52,361 nucleotides of DNA. Source: Marinobacterium profundum. Its GTDB lineage: Bacteria > Pseudomonadota > Gammaproteobacteria > Pseudomonadales > Balneatricaceae. Both the position numbers and the translations under genes were made by a program. The notes below the pieces were generated by a model, which saw only the letters and a list, made by a program, of their open reading frames with translations, had not been told where the DNA came from and did no database searches. The DNA is taken from assembly GCF_001528745.1 (NCBI RefSeq), contig NZ_BCNS01000184.1:1-52361 (forward strand), written 5' to 3'. Shown here in pieces: positions 26,252 to 34,105 of the stretch. The first letter of the stretch is position 1; every line of letters starts with the position of its first letter.

Positions 26252-27283
26252 TTAGTTGTGCTTGTGCAGCTCGGCGTTCAGCTCGATGGCGCTCTTGTTG
26301 GTCTTGGCCTCAATGCGGCCGGTAAGCGAGTTGCGACGGAACAGCATGTCCGGCTTGCCGGCCAGCTCGGATGCCTTGAGTACGGCGACTTCGTTGTTCT
26401 GGTCGTCCAGCAGGGCGACCTTGGAGCTGCCGGTCAGGTAGAGGCCCGCTTCGATGGTGCAACGGTCGCCCAATGGCAGGCCGAGGCCGGCATTGGCGCC
26501 CAGCAGGCAGTTTTCGCCCACGGAAATCACCACGTTGTTGCCGCCTGACAGCGTACCCATGGTGGAGCAGCCGCCGCCCAGGTCCGAACCATTGCCAACC
26601 ACAACGCCGGCCGAGATGCGGCCTTCAACCATGGAGACACCCAGGGTGCCGGCGTTGAAGTTGATAAAGCCTTCGTGCATCACGGTAGTGCCTTCGCCCA
26701 CATGGGCGCCCAGGCGAATGCGCGCGGCGTCGCCCACACGGATTCCGGCCGGCACTACGTAGTTGGTCATCTTGGGGAATTTGTCGACGGAGTGCACATC
26801 CAGCACGCGACCCTGGGCGCGGGCGGCCAGCTGGCGCTTGGGCAGCTCGTCCAGAGCGATGGCGCCCTCGGTGGTCCAGGCGACGTTGGGCAGCTTGCCG
26901 AACATGCCGGCCAGATTCAGGCCGTGGGGCTTGACCAGGCGGTGGGACAGCAGGCTCAGCTTGAGGTAAACCTCAGCGGTGGTGGCGGGCTCTGCGTCGG
27001 TTTCCAGAATGCAGAGGACCAGCGGCTGGCGCGTGCCTTCGAGAATCTCGACGATTTCTGCCTGATCTTCAGCATCGACCGACAGGAAGGCTGCTTCCAG
27101 TGCCTTGAGCTGGGACTGTTCGATTTCCAGCGTCTGGTTGCCGCCGGTATAGCCTGCGGTGCTGCTAATGGCGTTGATCAGCTCGGCCGAGGCGTTGAGC
27201 AGAGGGGCGTTGTAGTACACCTCAAGCCATTCACCGCTGGCGGATTTGGTGCCGATACCCAGGCCGAATGCAAAATTTGTCAT
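26252..27283 (-). CDS. dapD: Tetrahydrodipicolinate N-succinyltransferase, long form
   Basis: A 343-residue left-handed beta-helix enzyme, using succinyl-CoA to succinylate tetrahydrodipicolinate. The hexapeptide repeats run from about 175 to 300 (GTTVMHEGFINFNAGTLG and GGGCSTMGTLSGGNNVVISV). It is about 70 residues longer than the E. coli enzyme and belongs to the long Pseudomonas-type DapD, with an extra N-terminal domain. The start has a ggagtaac ribosome site. It is followed by dapE after 105 bases, the widest gap in this operon. Confidence 0.94.
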   Translation of the reverse strand: MTNFAFGLGIGTKSASGEWLEVYYNAPLLNASAELINAISSTAGYTGGNQTLEIEQSQLKALEAAFLSVDAEDQAEIVEILEGTRQPLVLCILETDAEPATTAEVYLKLSLLSHRLVKPHGLNLAGMFGKLPNVAWTTEGAIALDELPKRQLAARAQGRVLDVHSVDKFPKMTNYVVPAGIRVGDAARIRLGAHVGEGTTVMHEGFINFNAGTLGVSMVEGRISAGVVVGNGSDLGGGCSTMGTLSGGNNVVISVGENCLLGANAGLGLPLGDRCTIEAGLYLTGSSKVALLDDQNNEVAVLKASELAGKPDMLFRRNSLTGRIEAKTNKSAIELNAELHKHN

Positions 27284-27327
27284 GCTGTTACTCCGTAATC
27301 GTTTGAATAATCGTATGGGGCGCGGGA

Positions 27328-27675
27328 TCAGCCCTGCAGCCAGGCCGCGTAATCGGTGTCCTTGAAACCCAGATGCCGTGCCGTGCCGGTATCCAGCAAC
27401 GGCCGCTTGATCATGGCCGGCTGCTCCAGCATCAGGCTGATGGCGCTGGCGGCATCAATGTTGTCCTTGACCGTATCCGGCAGGGCGCGCCAGGTGGTGC
27501 CGCGCTTGTTCAATAGCGCCTCCCAGCCCAGCTCTTGCGCCCAGCCTTCCAGCTGGGCAGGCTCCAGACCGTCGCTGCGGTAATCGTGAAAGCGGTAATC
27601 TATGCCGTTGCTTTCAAGCCACTTGCGGGCCTTCTTGATGGTGTCGCAGTTCTTGATTCCATACAGGCTGATCAT
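27328..27675 (-). CDS. ArsC/Spx-family protein, YffB-like
   Basis: A 115-residue thioredoxin-fold protein of the ArsC-like family. The sequence opens [20 protein letters not shown], with a single Cys in the NCDTIKKA loop, and has the RPLLDTG motif near 93-99. YffB in E. coli is encoded next to dapE and binds glutathione without arsenate reductase activity; the same gene neighbourhood is kept here between dapC and dapD. The start at 27675 was preferred to 27699 by family alignment and because the longer start would overlap dapC. Confidence 0.88.
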   Translation of the reverse strand: MISLYGIKNCDTIKKARKWLESNGIDYRFHDYRSDGLEPAQLEGWAQELGWEALLNKRGTTWRALPDTVKDNIDAASAISLMLEQPAMIKRPLLDTGTARHLGFKDTDYAAWLQG

Positions 27676-27691
27676 GCGGGCTCCGGTTTTT

Positions 27692-28894
27692 TCAGGCATT
27701 CAGGCTTTGAACGTAGGCACGGATACGCAGCGCCGCTTCAACACATTCCTCAACCGTGGCGACCAGTGCCATGCGCACAAAGCCCGCGCCCGGCAGGCGG
27801 CCATCGGCTTCGCGGGACAGGTAGCGTCCCGGCAGCACTGTGACGTTCTGCTGCTCGAACAGACCCTGGGCGAAACGGTCATCCTCGATGGGCGTAGGCG
27901 CCCAGAGGTAGAAGCCGGCATCCGGCATGCGCACGTCCATCACCGGGGCGAGAATCTCGATGACCTTGCTGAACTTTTCGCGGTACTTGTCGCGGTTTTC
28001 CAGCACATGGGCTTCGTCCTTCCAGGCGGCGATGGAGGCCAGCTGATGCTGCACCGGCATGGAACTGCCGTGGTAGGTGCGGTAGCTGAGGAAGGGCATC
28101 ATCAGGGCGGCATCGCCGGCAATAAAGCCCGAGCGCAGTCCTGGCAGGTTGGAGCGCTTGGACAGACTGTGGAAAACCACGCAGTTGCGGTAGTCATCCC
28201 GGCCAAGCTCGGCGCAGACCTGCAGCAGGCCCACCGGAGGCTCGGCTTCATCGAAATAGATCTCGGAGTAGCACTCGTCCGAGGCGATGATGAAGTCGTA
28301 CTCGTCTGACAGGACAATTAGCTTGGTCAGCACGTCGCGACCGATCACAGTGCCTGTGGGGTTGCCCGGCGAGCACAGGAACAGCAGTTGGCAGCGCTTC
28401 CAGACGTCGGCGGAGATGGCGTCAAAGTCCGGAATGAAGTTGCGCTCGGCATTGCAGTTCAGAAACAGCGGCTCGGCACCGGCCAGATAAGCCGCACCTT
28501 CGTAGATCTGGTAAAACGGGTTGGGCGACAACACCAGGGCATCGGCCTTGCGTTCAACGGCCGCCTGGGCAAAGGCAAAGATGGCTTCGCGGGTGCCGTT
28601 CACCGGGATCACATTGCGCTCGGCGCTCAGGCTGCCAGCGGCAAGCTTGAAGCGGCGGCTGCACCAGTCGGCAATGGTCTGACGCAGTTCAGGCAGTCCG
28701 GCGGTGGTCGGGTAATTCGCCAGGTAGCCGATGTTGTCGGTCAGCGCCTTGGCCACGAAGGCCGGCGACGGGTGTTTGGGTTCGCCGATGGACAGGGCTA
28801 TATGGGCCTTGTCTGCGGGCGGCGTGACCTGCGCCTTCAGGGTGGCCAGCTTTTCGAACGGGTAGGGCTGAAGCTTGTCGAGATCCCGATTCAT
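27692..28894 (-). CDS. dapC: N-succinyldiaminopimelate aminotransferase
   Basis: A 400-residue fold-type I PLP enzyme, transaminating N-succinyl-2-amino-6-ketopimelate with glutamate. The PLP lysine is in [16 protein letters not shown]; the SPGNPTG motif ([12 protein letters not shown]) and [12 protein letters not shown] precede it. Together with dapD and dapE it covers three successive steps of the succinylase lysine pathway. The start at 28894 was chosen by alignment ([16 protein letters not shown]); the upstream in-frame extension is not protein-like. First gene of the dense minus-strand run that ends at 22693. Confidence 0.92.
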   Translation of the reverse strand: MNRDLDKLQPYPFEKLATLKAQVTPPADKAHIALSIGEPKHPSPAFVAKALTDNIGYLANYPTTAGLPELRQTIADWCSRRFKLAAGSLSAERNVIPVNGTREAIFAFAQAAVERKADALVLSPNPFYQIYEGAAYLAGAEPLFLNCNAERNFIPDFDAISADVWKRCQLLFLCSPGNPTGTVIGRDVLTKLIVLSDEYDFIIASDECYSEIYFDEAEPPVGLLQVCAELGRDDYRNCVVFHSLSKRSNLPGLRSGFIAGDAALMMPFLSYRTYHGSSMPVQHQLASIAAWKDEAHVLENRDKYREKFSKVIEILAPVMDVRMPDAGFYLWAPTPIEDDRFAQGLFEQQNVTVLPGRYLSREADGRLPGAGFVRMALVATVEECVEAALRIRAYVQSLNA

Positions 28895-29073
28895 GGCAAA
28901 TAATGTCCCTGCTGCTGTTACGGCCTTGAATGGGCCGGGCAATGGATTTAAAAAATGGTACGGGATTATAGCGAATCTGGCCCCGGCGATTAAGCCCTGT
29001 ATCGCCGGAAGTGGATTTCATCCTACGAACTTCCCACCATTACCACCTATATATCAGAACGGCTCCGATCCCC

Positions 29074-29280
29074 CTTATGAAGCCGGCGAGCACTGAGGCC
29101 ATTCGGCGATCAGGCCTGAAGGGGCGCAACAGGGACTGATGCGCCTGCGATGAGGTACATGGATGTACTGTCAGCGCAGCCCGCCGAATGATCTTAGAGC
29201 ACAGCGAAAAGGCTTCATCGGGGCGTATTCTTCAAGGTAAAAAGTCTGGGATACTTTCTTTGCACGAGCAAAGAAAGTAT
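29074..29280. repeat. Dispersed intergenic repeat with strong terminal hairpin, copy 2
   Basis: The inverted counterpart of 324-517. It starts with the conserved block at 29074-29097 (tatgaagccggcgagcactg) and ends with a 13-bp hairpin (29251-29263 with 29268-29280, loop acga). It occupies most of the 504-bp gap between dapC and fumC. The rest of that gap holds the dapC upstream region (28895-29073, no clear promoter picked) and the fumC 3' flank (29281-29398), where an A/T-flanked imperfect hairpin near 29308-29330 may terminate fumC. Confidence 0.7.
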
Positions 29281-29398
29281 GTCGCCGAAAGGCGAAATGC
29301 AGGCTCGAAAAAATCAGCAGAGCTTTTTTCACTATTGCGGATCCCTGCGAAGGATCCCCCTCCTGTCCCGACTCATCCTTGAACATCAGCCCGCAATT

Positions 29399-30787
29399 TT
29401 AGCTTGAACCCTGAATACCACCCTGGGTCAGGCGTGCGGGATCCAGCAGCTGCGCCAGTTCGTCGTGGCTCATGCCGGTGACTTCAGCCGCGACGTCTAC
29501 AACGGGGCGGCCCTGGGCATAGGCCTGCTTGGCGATGGCGGCGGCCTTCTGGTAGCCGATGATGGGGTTCAGGGCTGTCACCAGTATGGGATTGCGCGCC
29601 AGCGCAGCGCCTATGTTGCTCTCGTTGACGCTGAAGGTGGTAATCGCCTTGTCGGCCAGCTGGCGGGCGGCGCTGGCCAGCAGCGTCTCGCTTTGCAGCA
29701 GGTTATGGGCAATGAGGGGCAGCATGACGTTGAGCTCGAAGTTGCCGTGCTGGCCTCCCACTGTGATGGCGGCGTCATTGCCGATGACCTGGGCGGCCAC
29801 CATCATCACGGCCTCTGGAATCACAGGGTTGACCTTGCCGGGCATTATCGAGGAGCCTGGCTGCAGTGCCTGGAGTTCAATCTCGCCCAGGCCCGCCAGC
29901 GGGCCCGAGTTCATCCAGCGCAGATCATTGGCGATTTTCAGCAGTGCACAGGCCAGCGCCTTGAGCTGGCCGGATAGCTCCACCGCCGTATCCTGGCAGG
30001 CAAGGGCGCAAAAAAGGTTGTCGGCCGGTTGCAATGTCAGCCCGGACAGAGCGCTGATGTTTATTGCAAAGCGGGCACTGAATTCCGGGTGAACGTTGAT
30101 GCCGGTGCCCACGGCCGAGCCGCCCTGGGCGAGCTGATGCAGGCGCGAACGGCTGCTCTCAAGCCTTCTAATCGCCAGCTGTATCTGCCCGGACCAGCCG
30201 GACATCGATTGCGATAGCTGCACCGGCATGGCGTCCATCAGGTGGGTACGCCCGGTCTTGATCAGGCCTTTGAGGCTATGTGCCTTGCTATCGATACTAA
30301 CCTGCAAATGGTGCAGGGCCGGCAGCAGGGAGTCATCCAGCACCAGGGCTGCGCTCAGATGAATGGCGGTGGGGATCACATCATTGGAGCTTTGCCCCAT
30401 GTTGACGTGATCGTTGGGGTCCACCGGTTGTGCGCAATAACTGCTCGCAAGGTGGGCGATAACCTCGTTGGCATTCATGTTGGAACTGGTGCCTGAGCCG
30501 GTTTGGAAGACATCCACCGGGAACTGCTGCAGATGCTTGCCAGTGGCAATTTCCATGGCGGCCTGGCGTATGGCAGAGCCGATTTCGGCGTTCAGCAATC
30601 CCAGCTCGACGTTGCACTGGGCGGCGGCGGCCTTGATCAGCCCCAGGGCGCGGATAAAGGGTTCGGGCAGTGTCAGGCCGCTGATCGGAAAGTTATCCAC
30701 AGCGCGCTGGGTCTGGGCGCCGTAGAGGGCGTCGGCCGGCACCTGCAGTGTGCCCATGCTGTCTTGCTCAGTACGGAACTGGCTCAT
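29399..30787 (-). CDS. fumC: Class II fumarate hydratase
   Basis: A 462-residue iron-independent fumarase of the TCA cycle, active as a tetramer. The superfamily signature GSSIMPGKVNPV and the substrate-binding TGSGTSSNMNANEV and TGRTHLMDAMPV segments are seen. It opens FRTEQDSMGTLQVPADALYGAQTQRAVDNF in the family manner. The start at 30787 follows aaggaga (30793-30799). Upstream, between it and the divergent PilZ gene, lie two 16-base direct repeats containing CTATAG (see 30857-30916). Iron-independent FumC is often induced by iron limitation or superoxide; no Fur or SoxR box was recognised here. Confidence 0.94.
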   Translation of the reverse strand: MSQFRTEQDSMGTLQVPADALYGAQTQRAVDNFPISGLTLPEPFIRALGLIKAAAAQCNVELGLLNAEIGSAIRQAAMEIATGKHLQQFPVDVFQTGSGTSSNMNANEVIAHLASSYCAQPVDPNDHVNMGQSSNDVIPTAIHLSAALVLDDSLLPALHHLQVSIDSKAHSLKGLIKTGRTHLMDAMPVQLSQSMSGWSGQIQLAIRRLESSRSRLHQLAQGGSAVGTGINVHPEFSARFAINISALSGLTLQPADNLFCALACQDTAVELSGQLKALACALLKIANDLRWMNSGPLAGLGEIELQALQPGSSIMPGKVNPVIPEAVMMVAAQVIGNDAAITVGGQHGNFELNVMLPLIAHNLLQSETLLASAARQLADKAITTFSVNESNIGAALARNPILVTALNPIIGYQKAAAIAKQAYAQGRPVVDVAAEVTGMSHDELAQLLDPARLTQGGIQGSS

Positions 30788-30856
30788 GGCAGGTCTCCTT
30801 GCTGAATACATCGGGTGATGTTGCTGCTGGCTTACCTGCTCGCTGCAGGTGTTGTT

Positions 30857-30916
30857 GCTATAGCTAACGGGTGTTGCTGCTACACCTAACTATAGTTCGC
30901 GCTATAGTTGACGGGT
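30857..30916. promoter_or_regulatory. Two direct repeats with CTATAG cores between fumC and the PilZ gene
   Basis: GCTATAGCTAACGGGT (30857-30872) recurs as GCTATAGTTGACGGGT (30901-30916), two mismatches, 44 bases apart (about four helical turns), with a third CTATAG-like site (aactatagtt) between. This pattern, in a 189-bp divergent promoter region, fits binding sites of one regulator controlling both genes. Confidence 0.4.
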
Positions 30917-30976
30917 CAAAAGTCCGCGGAGATGAAAGCACTGAACGCGGGATGGAAGATCACAGAGGATAACATT

Positions 30977-31336
30977 ATGAATGTTGATATGCGGCTGCAC
31001 CCCCGGGTACGGGTGGATCTGCCGGCGGAACTGGAACCATTTCGCGGCGACTGTATGGATGTGCGGCTGATTCACCTGAGCCTCAGTGGCGTGCTGGTCG
31101 AAGGCAATGCTGAACTCGAAACCTTGCTGGGCGAACGTCCAGGCCTTGCCTCAGGTGTGCCACTGGAGCTGAATCTGCATTTTGGGCTCGAGCAGGCCTC
31201 TGTGCACTGCCATTGCCGTTTGATCCACAGCCGGCGTCTGGAAAAGGATCGTTTTCAGATCGGCATGAAAATTCTCAGTATCCCAAACGAGAGTCAGGGC
31301 CTGCTGAGTAGCTATATAGAAGCTCAGATGAAGTGA
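30977..31336 (+). CDS. PilZ-domain protein
   Basis: A 119-residue single-domain PilZ protein. The c-di-GMP-binding RxxxR is present (R6-LHP-R10). The second motif, normally (D/N)xSxxG, reads HLSLSG, with histidine in the first place, so binding may be weak or altered. The remaining beta-barrel (GVPLELNLHF, FQIGMKIL) is complete. Such proteins control motility, adhesion or secretion through protein contacts. The start at 30977 follows agagga. An upstream in-frame start at 30908 is poor. Likely monocistronic, divergent from fumC. Confidence 0.85.
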   Translation: MNVDMRLHPRVRVDLPAELEPFRGDCMDVRLIHLSLSGVLVEGNAELETLLGERPGLASGVPLELNLHFGLEQASVHCHCRLIHSRRLEKDRFQIGMKILSIPNESQGLLSSYIEAQMK

Positions 31337-31449
31337 GATGTTGCTGTCATTGGGATCATGCTAACGTAACTTGCGATAAGAGAGCGGCCATGGAGGCCTG
31401 AGTAACTAAGGCCTGGGTGGACACACCATATCCCGAAGAGAGGCAGTCA

Positions 31450-32301
31450 ATGCGGACAGAATCAATCAAGGCGCTGAGCGGCACAGGTTTTCATCGGCTC
31501 GTGTACCACGAGTGGGGCAGCGCCGAAAACGACCGCGTGGTGGTTTGTGTTCATGGGCTGGCACGTAATAGCCGGGATTTTGACGACCTGGCGCAGGCAC
31601 TGGCGCGGGATTATCGCGTGGTGTGCCCCGATATTGCCGGGCGTGGCCAGAGCGACTGGCTGAATCCTCCGGCGGCCTATCAGATTCCCCAGTACATGAA
31701 TGACATGGTGACCCTGCTGGCACGTCTGAATGTCGACAAGGTCGACTGGGTCGGCACCTCCATGGGGGGCCTGATTGGCATCTGTCTGGCGGCATTGCCC
31801 AACAGCCCCATTCGCTCACTGCTGCTGAATGACATAGGTCCCTTTGTGCCCAGTGCGGCACTGCAGCGCATCGCCGCCTATCTGGAAGATCGCCGCTTCG
31901 ACAGTATTGAGGCCTGTGAGGCCTGGCTGCGCCAGACCTACCCGGCGCTGGGCGATCTCAGTGCCCGTCAATGGCGCCGCCTGGCGCAGACGAGCACCCG
32001 GGTACTGGCGGACGGCGAGCTTGCTCTGCATTATGACCCTGCCATCGCCGAGAGCCTGCGTTTGACCTGTGATGAGGATGTCGATCTGTGGGCGCTGTGG
32101 CAGCAGATCGCCTGTCCGCAGATGCTGATCTGGGGCGAGGAGTCGGATGTGCTGCTAACCGAGACGGTGGCGCGGATGGGGGCAGAAAATCCTGCCATGC
32201 AGCTGCTGAGTCTGCCGGGTATTGGTCATGCACCGTCGCTGATGGATAGCCAGCAGATTGAGGCCGTGGTGGCCTGGCTGCGCACCCATCAGCATCTGTG
32301 A
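31450..32301 (+). CDS. Alpha/beta-fold hydrolase
   Basis: A 283-residue serine hydrolase. Features: oxyanion region VCVHGLARNSRDFDDLA (about 33-49), nucleophile serine in GTSMGG (about 104-109), acid probably in WGEESDVLL, and histidine in GIGHAPSL. No signal peptide, so cytoplasmic. DIAGRGQSDWL is the typical strand-4 turn of hydrolases close to epoxide hydrolases and esterases. Substrate unknown. The start follows agagagg (31437-31443). Followed by the kinase gene after 54 bases, on the same strand, and might share its transcript. Confidence 0.85.
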   Translation: MRTESIKALSGTGFHRLVYHEWGSAENDRVVVCVHGLARNSRDFDDLAQALARDYRVVCPDIAGRGQSDWLNPPAAYQIPQYMNDMVTLLARLNVDKVDWVGTSMGGLIGICLAALPNSPIRSLLLNDIGPFVPSAALQRIAAYLEDRRFDSIEACEAWLRQTYPALGDLSARQWRRLAQTSTRVLADGELALHYDPAIAESLRLTCDEDVDLWALWQQIACPQMLIWGEESDVLLTETVARMGAENPAMQLLSLPGIGHAPSLMDSQQIEAVVAWLRTHQHL

Positions 32302-32355
32302 TACAGATCTGGGAGGCTCAAACCCTTAGCCAGTCCCGCTGAAATTGGAGTCTGA

Positions 32356-33363
32356 ATGAGTGTTCTAACCCGCTGGCCAGAGGACCAGTTGTGCCTGAGT
32401 GCGGCGCAGCGGCAGGAGGCCGTGCAGGCGTTGCAGCGTGCCTTTGCTTCCACCCTGGCATCGCTCAAGGTGGATATCGGCCTGGTAGAGATGTTTGAGG
32501 CCATCTATGTGCCGCTGGCCGCCTGGATCCAGTGTCATCACCGGCGTCAGGGCGCGCCGCTGGTAGTGGGGCTCAATGGTGCCCAGGGCGCTGGCAAGTC
32601 CACGCTATCTACGTTGCTGGAGATCACCCTGAACGAAGGCTTTGGCCTGCGCGTGGCGAGTTTTTCCATCGACGACCTGTACAAGACAAGAGCCGAGCGC
32701 GAGCGTCTGGGCGCTGAGGTTCATCCGTTGCTGCAAACCCGGGGTGTGCCGGGCAGTCATGATGTGCAGCTGGGTATCGAACTGCTGCAGGCGCTCAAGC
32801 GCGGTGAGCACAACGCCGCGACCCGCATACCGGTATTCGATAAATCAATTGATGACCGCTGCCCGGTGTCCATCTGGCGCGAGTGGTCGGGCGGTGCCGA
32901 TGTGGTTTTGCTGGAGGGCTGGTGCGTGGGGGCCAGGCCCCAGCAGGATACGGCTCTGCTGGAACCGATCAACGCGCTGGAGCGGCAGGAGGATCCGCAG
33001 GGTACCTGGCGCAGCTACGTCAATGAGCAACTCAAGGGCCCCTATGCCGAGCTGTTTGCGCTGGTGGACGTGATGCTGATGCTAAAGGTGCCGAGCATGG
33101 AGGCGGTGTACGAATGGCGCTCGCTGCAGGAGAAAAAACTGGCCGAGCGCATGCAGTTTCTGCGCGAAGCCGGCGAGTCGCAGGGGCATCTGCGGATTAT
33201 GGGGGAGGCGGAAATTCAGCGCTTTATCCAGCATTACGAGCGCCTGACCAGGGCCATGCTGGATGAGATGCCCGCGCGTGCCGATGTCACGCTACACCTG
33301 AACGACAACCACAAAATCTGCGATATCAGCATCAACCGCCCGTTGGTCGACTGCGGCGACTGA
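32356..33363 (+). CDS. Glycerate-3-kinase-like P-loop kinase
   Basis: A 335-residue P-loop protein. The Walker A motif GAQGAGKST sits at about 75-83 and is followed by ASFSIDDLYKTRAERERL, the characteristic segment of the plant D-glycerate 3-kinase (GLYK) / yeast Tda10 family, then VPGSHDVQLG, RIPVFDKS, DDRCPVSIW and the VVLLEGWCVG strand. It would phosphorylate a small hydroxy-acid such as D-glycerate. The start at 32356 has only a weak ggag-type site (ttggagtc). It ends 33 bases before the convergent lipoprotein gene, with a weak hairpin between (33369-33388). Confidence 0.82.
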   Translation: MSVLTRWPEDQLCLSAAQRQEAVQALQRAFASTLASLKVDIGLVEMFEAIYVPLAAWIQCHHRRQGAPLVVGLNGAQGAGKSTLSTLLEITLNEGFGLRVASFSIDDLYKTRAERERLGAEVHPLLQTRGVPGSHDVQLGIELLQALKRGEHNAATRIPVFDKSIDDRCPVSIWREWSGGADVVLLEGWCVGARPQQDTALLEPINALERQEDPQGTWRSYVNEQLKGPYAELFALVDVMLMLKVPSMEAVYEWRSLQEKKLAERMQFLREAGESQGHLRIMGEAEIQRFIQHYERLTRAMLDEMPARADVTLHLNDNHKICDISINRPLVDCGD

Positions 33364-33396
33364 GCCTGTTAGCCGGCTGACAAGGCTAATGCCGTG

Positions 33397-34098
33397 TCAG
33401 ATGGGTAGCAATACCGTCGAGGTCACGCCGTGCAGCACCTTGTTGATGGTGCGGTTCTGGGTATCGGCGACGATGCGCGCCATCATGTCCTGCAATGCAA
33501 TCAGTTTGCCAAAGGTACGGGCAAAGCTCAGATTACCCACACCCACCTCGCTTAAACCGTTGCTGTACAGAAAGGGCTCGCCATTGGCCTGGTGGGCGTT
33601 ATTCAGTTGCCAGGCGATTTTCTCGAGGTTGCGGGCGCTGTTGTAGAGCTTTTGCTGGTCTATTTCATCCAGCAGAAAAAACTCGTCCTGGCCGTTGTAG
33701 GCGCTGTGGATCATGCCGCTGATGCCCACCATCAGCGCCAGTACGCGATCACCCTGAAAGGCGGGATCGAAGGCCAGCGGTACGGCATGGATGCCGTAGC
33801 GGTTGTGCAGCTCGTCAAAGCGGGTCTTGCGGGGAAATTCGAATAGCTGATACATGCGCTGCGCCACGGTGGTGCCGGGGGGCGCTTTGGCAAGTTCGCG
33901 GGGATTGCGGCGGTAGAGTTTGAGCATCAGCTCACGGCTGAGCCGGTTGACCTCGGCGATATGGGCATCGGTGACCATATCAATATCCGACTTGGCCAAA
34001 TTGCGCATCTGAAATGGGCGCTCCTGCTGGGGCGTAGCACAGGCACTGAGCCCCAGCGCCAGCAGCAGCGCCAGAAGTATGGGCGGCGATCGCTTCAT
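33397..34098 (-). CDS. Lipoprotein of unknown function, third gene of the letAB operon
   Basis: A 233-residue predicted outer-membrane lipoprotein; signal ends in LSAC with C at about 20. The mature part is mostly helical with no recognised domain (NLAKSDIDMVTDAHIAEVN; LMVGISGMIHSAYNGQDEFF). It is not the PqiC type, which is shorter with an ABC_trans_aux fold. The start at 34098 is only 7 bases past the letB stop and was chosen because the alternative at 34278 runs back through the letB end. That spacing argues for co-translation, and so a link with the LetB lipid-transport tunnel at the outer membrane. That link is inference. Confidence 0.72.
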   Translation of the reverse strand: MKRSPPILLALLLALGLSACATPQQERPFQMRNLAKSDIDMVTDAHIAEVNRLSRELMLKLYRRNPRELAKAPPGTTVAQRMYQLFEFPRKTRFDELHNRYGIHAVPLAFDPAFQGDRVLALMVGISGMIHSAYNGQDEFFLLDEIDQQKLYNSARNLEKIAWQLNNAHQANGEPFLYSNGLSEVGVGNLSFARTFGKLIALQDMMARIVADTQNRTINKVLHGVTSTVLLPI

Positions 34099-34105
34099 GG
34101 TGTCA

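Noticed and set aside
29171-29386. Small open frame across the dispersed repeat
   Set aside because: The frame follows the hairpin repeat and its flank, with no ribosome site; the similar frame at the other copy has diverged without coding constraint.
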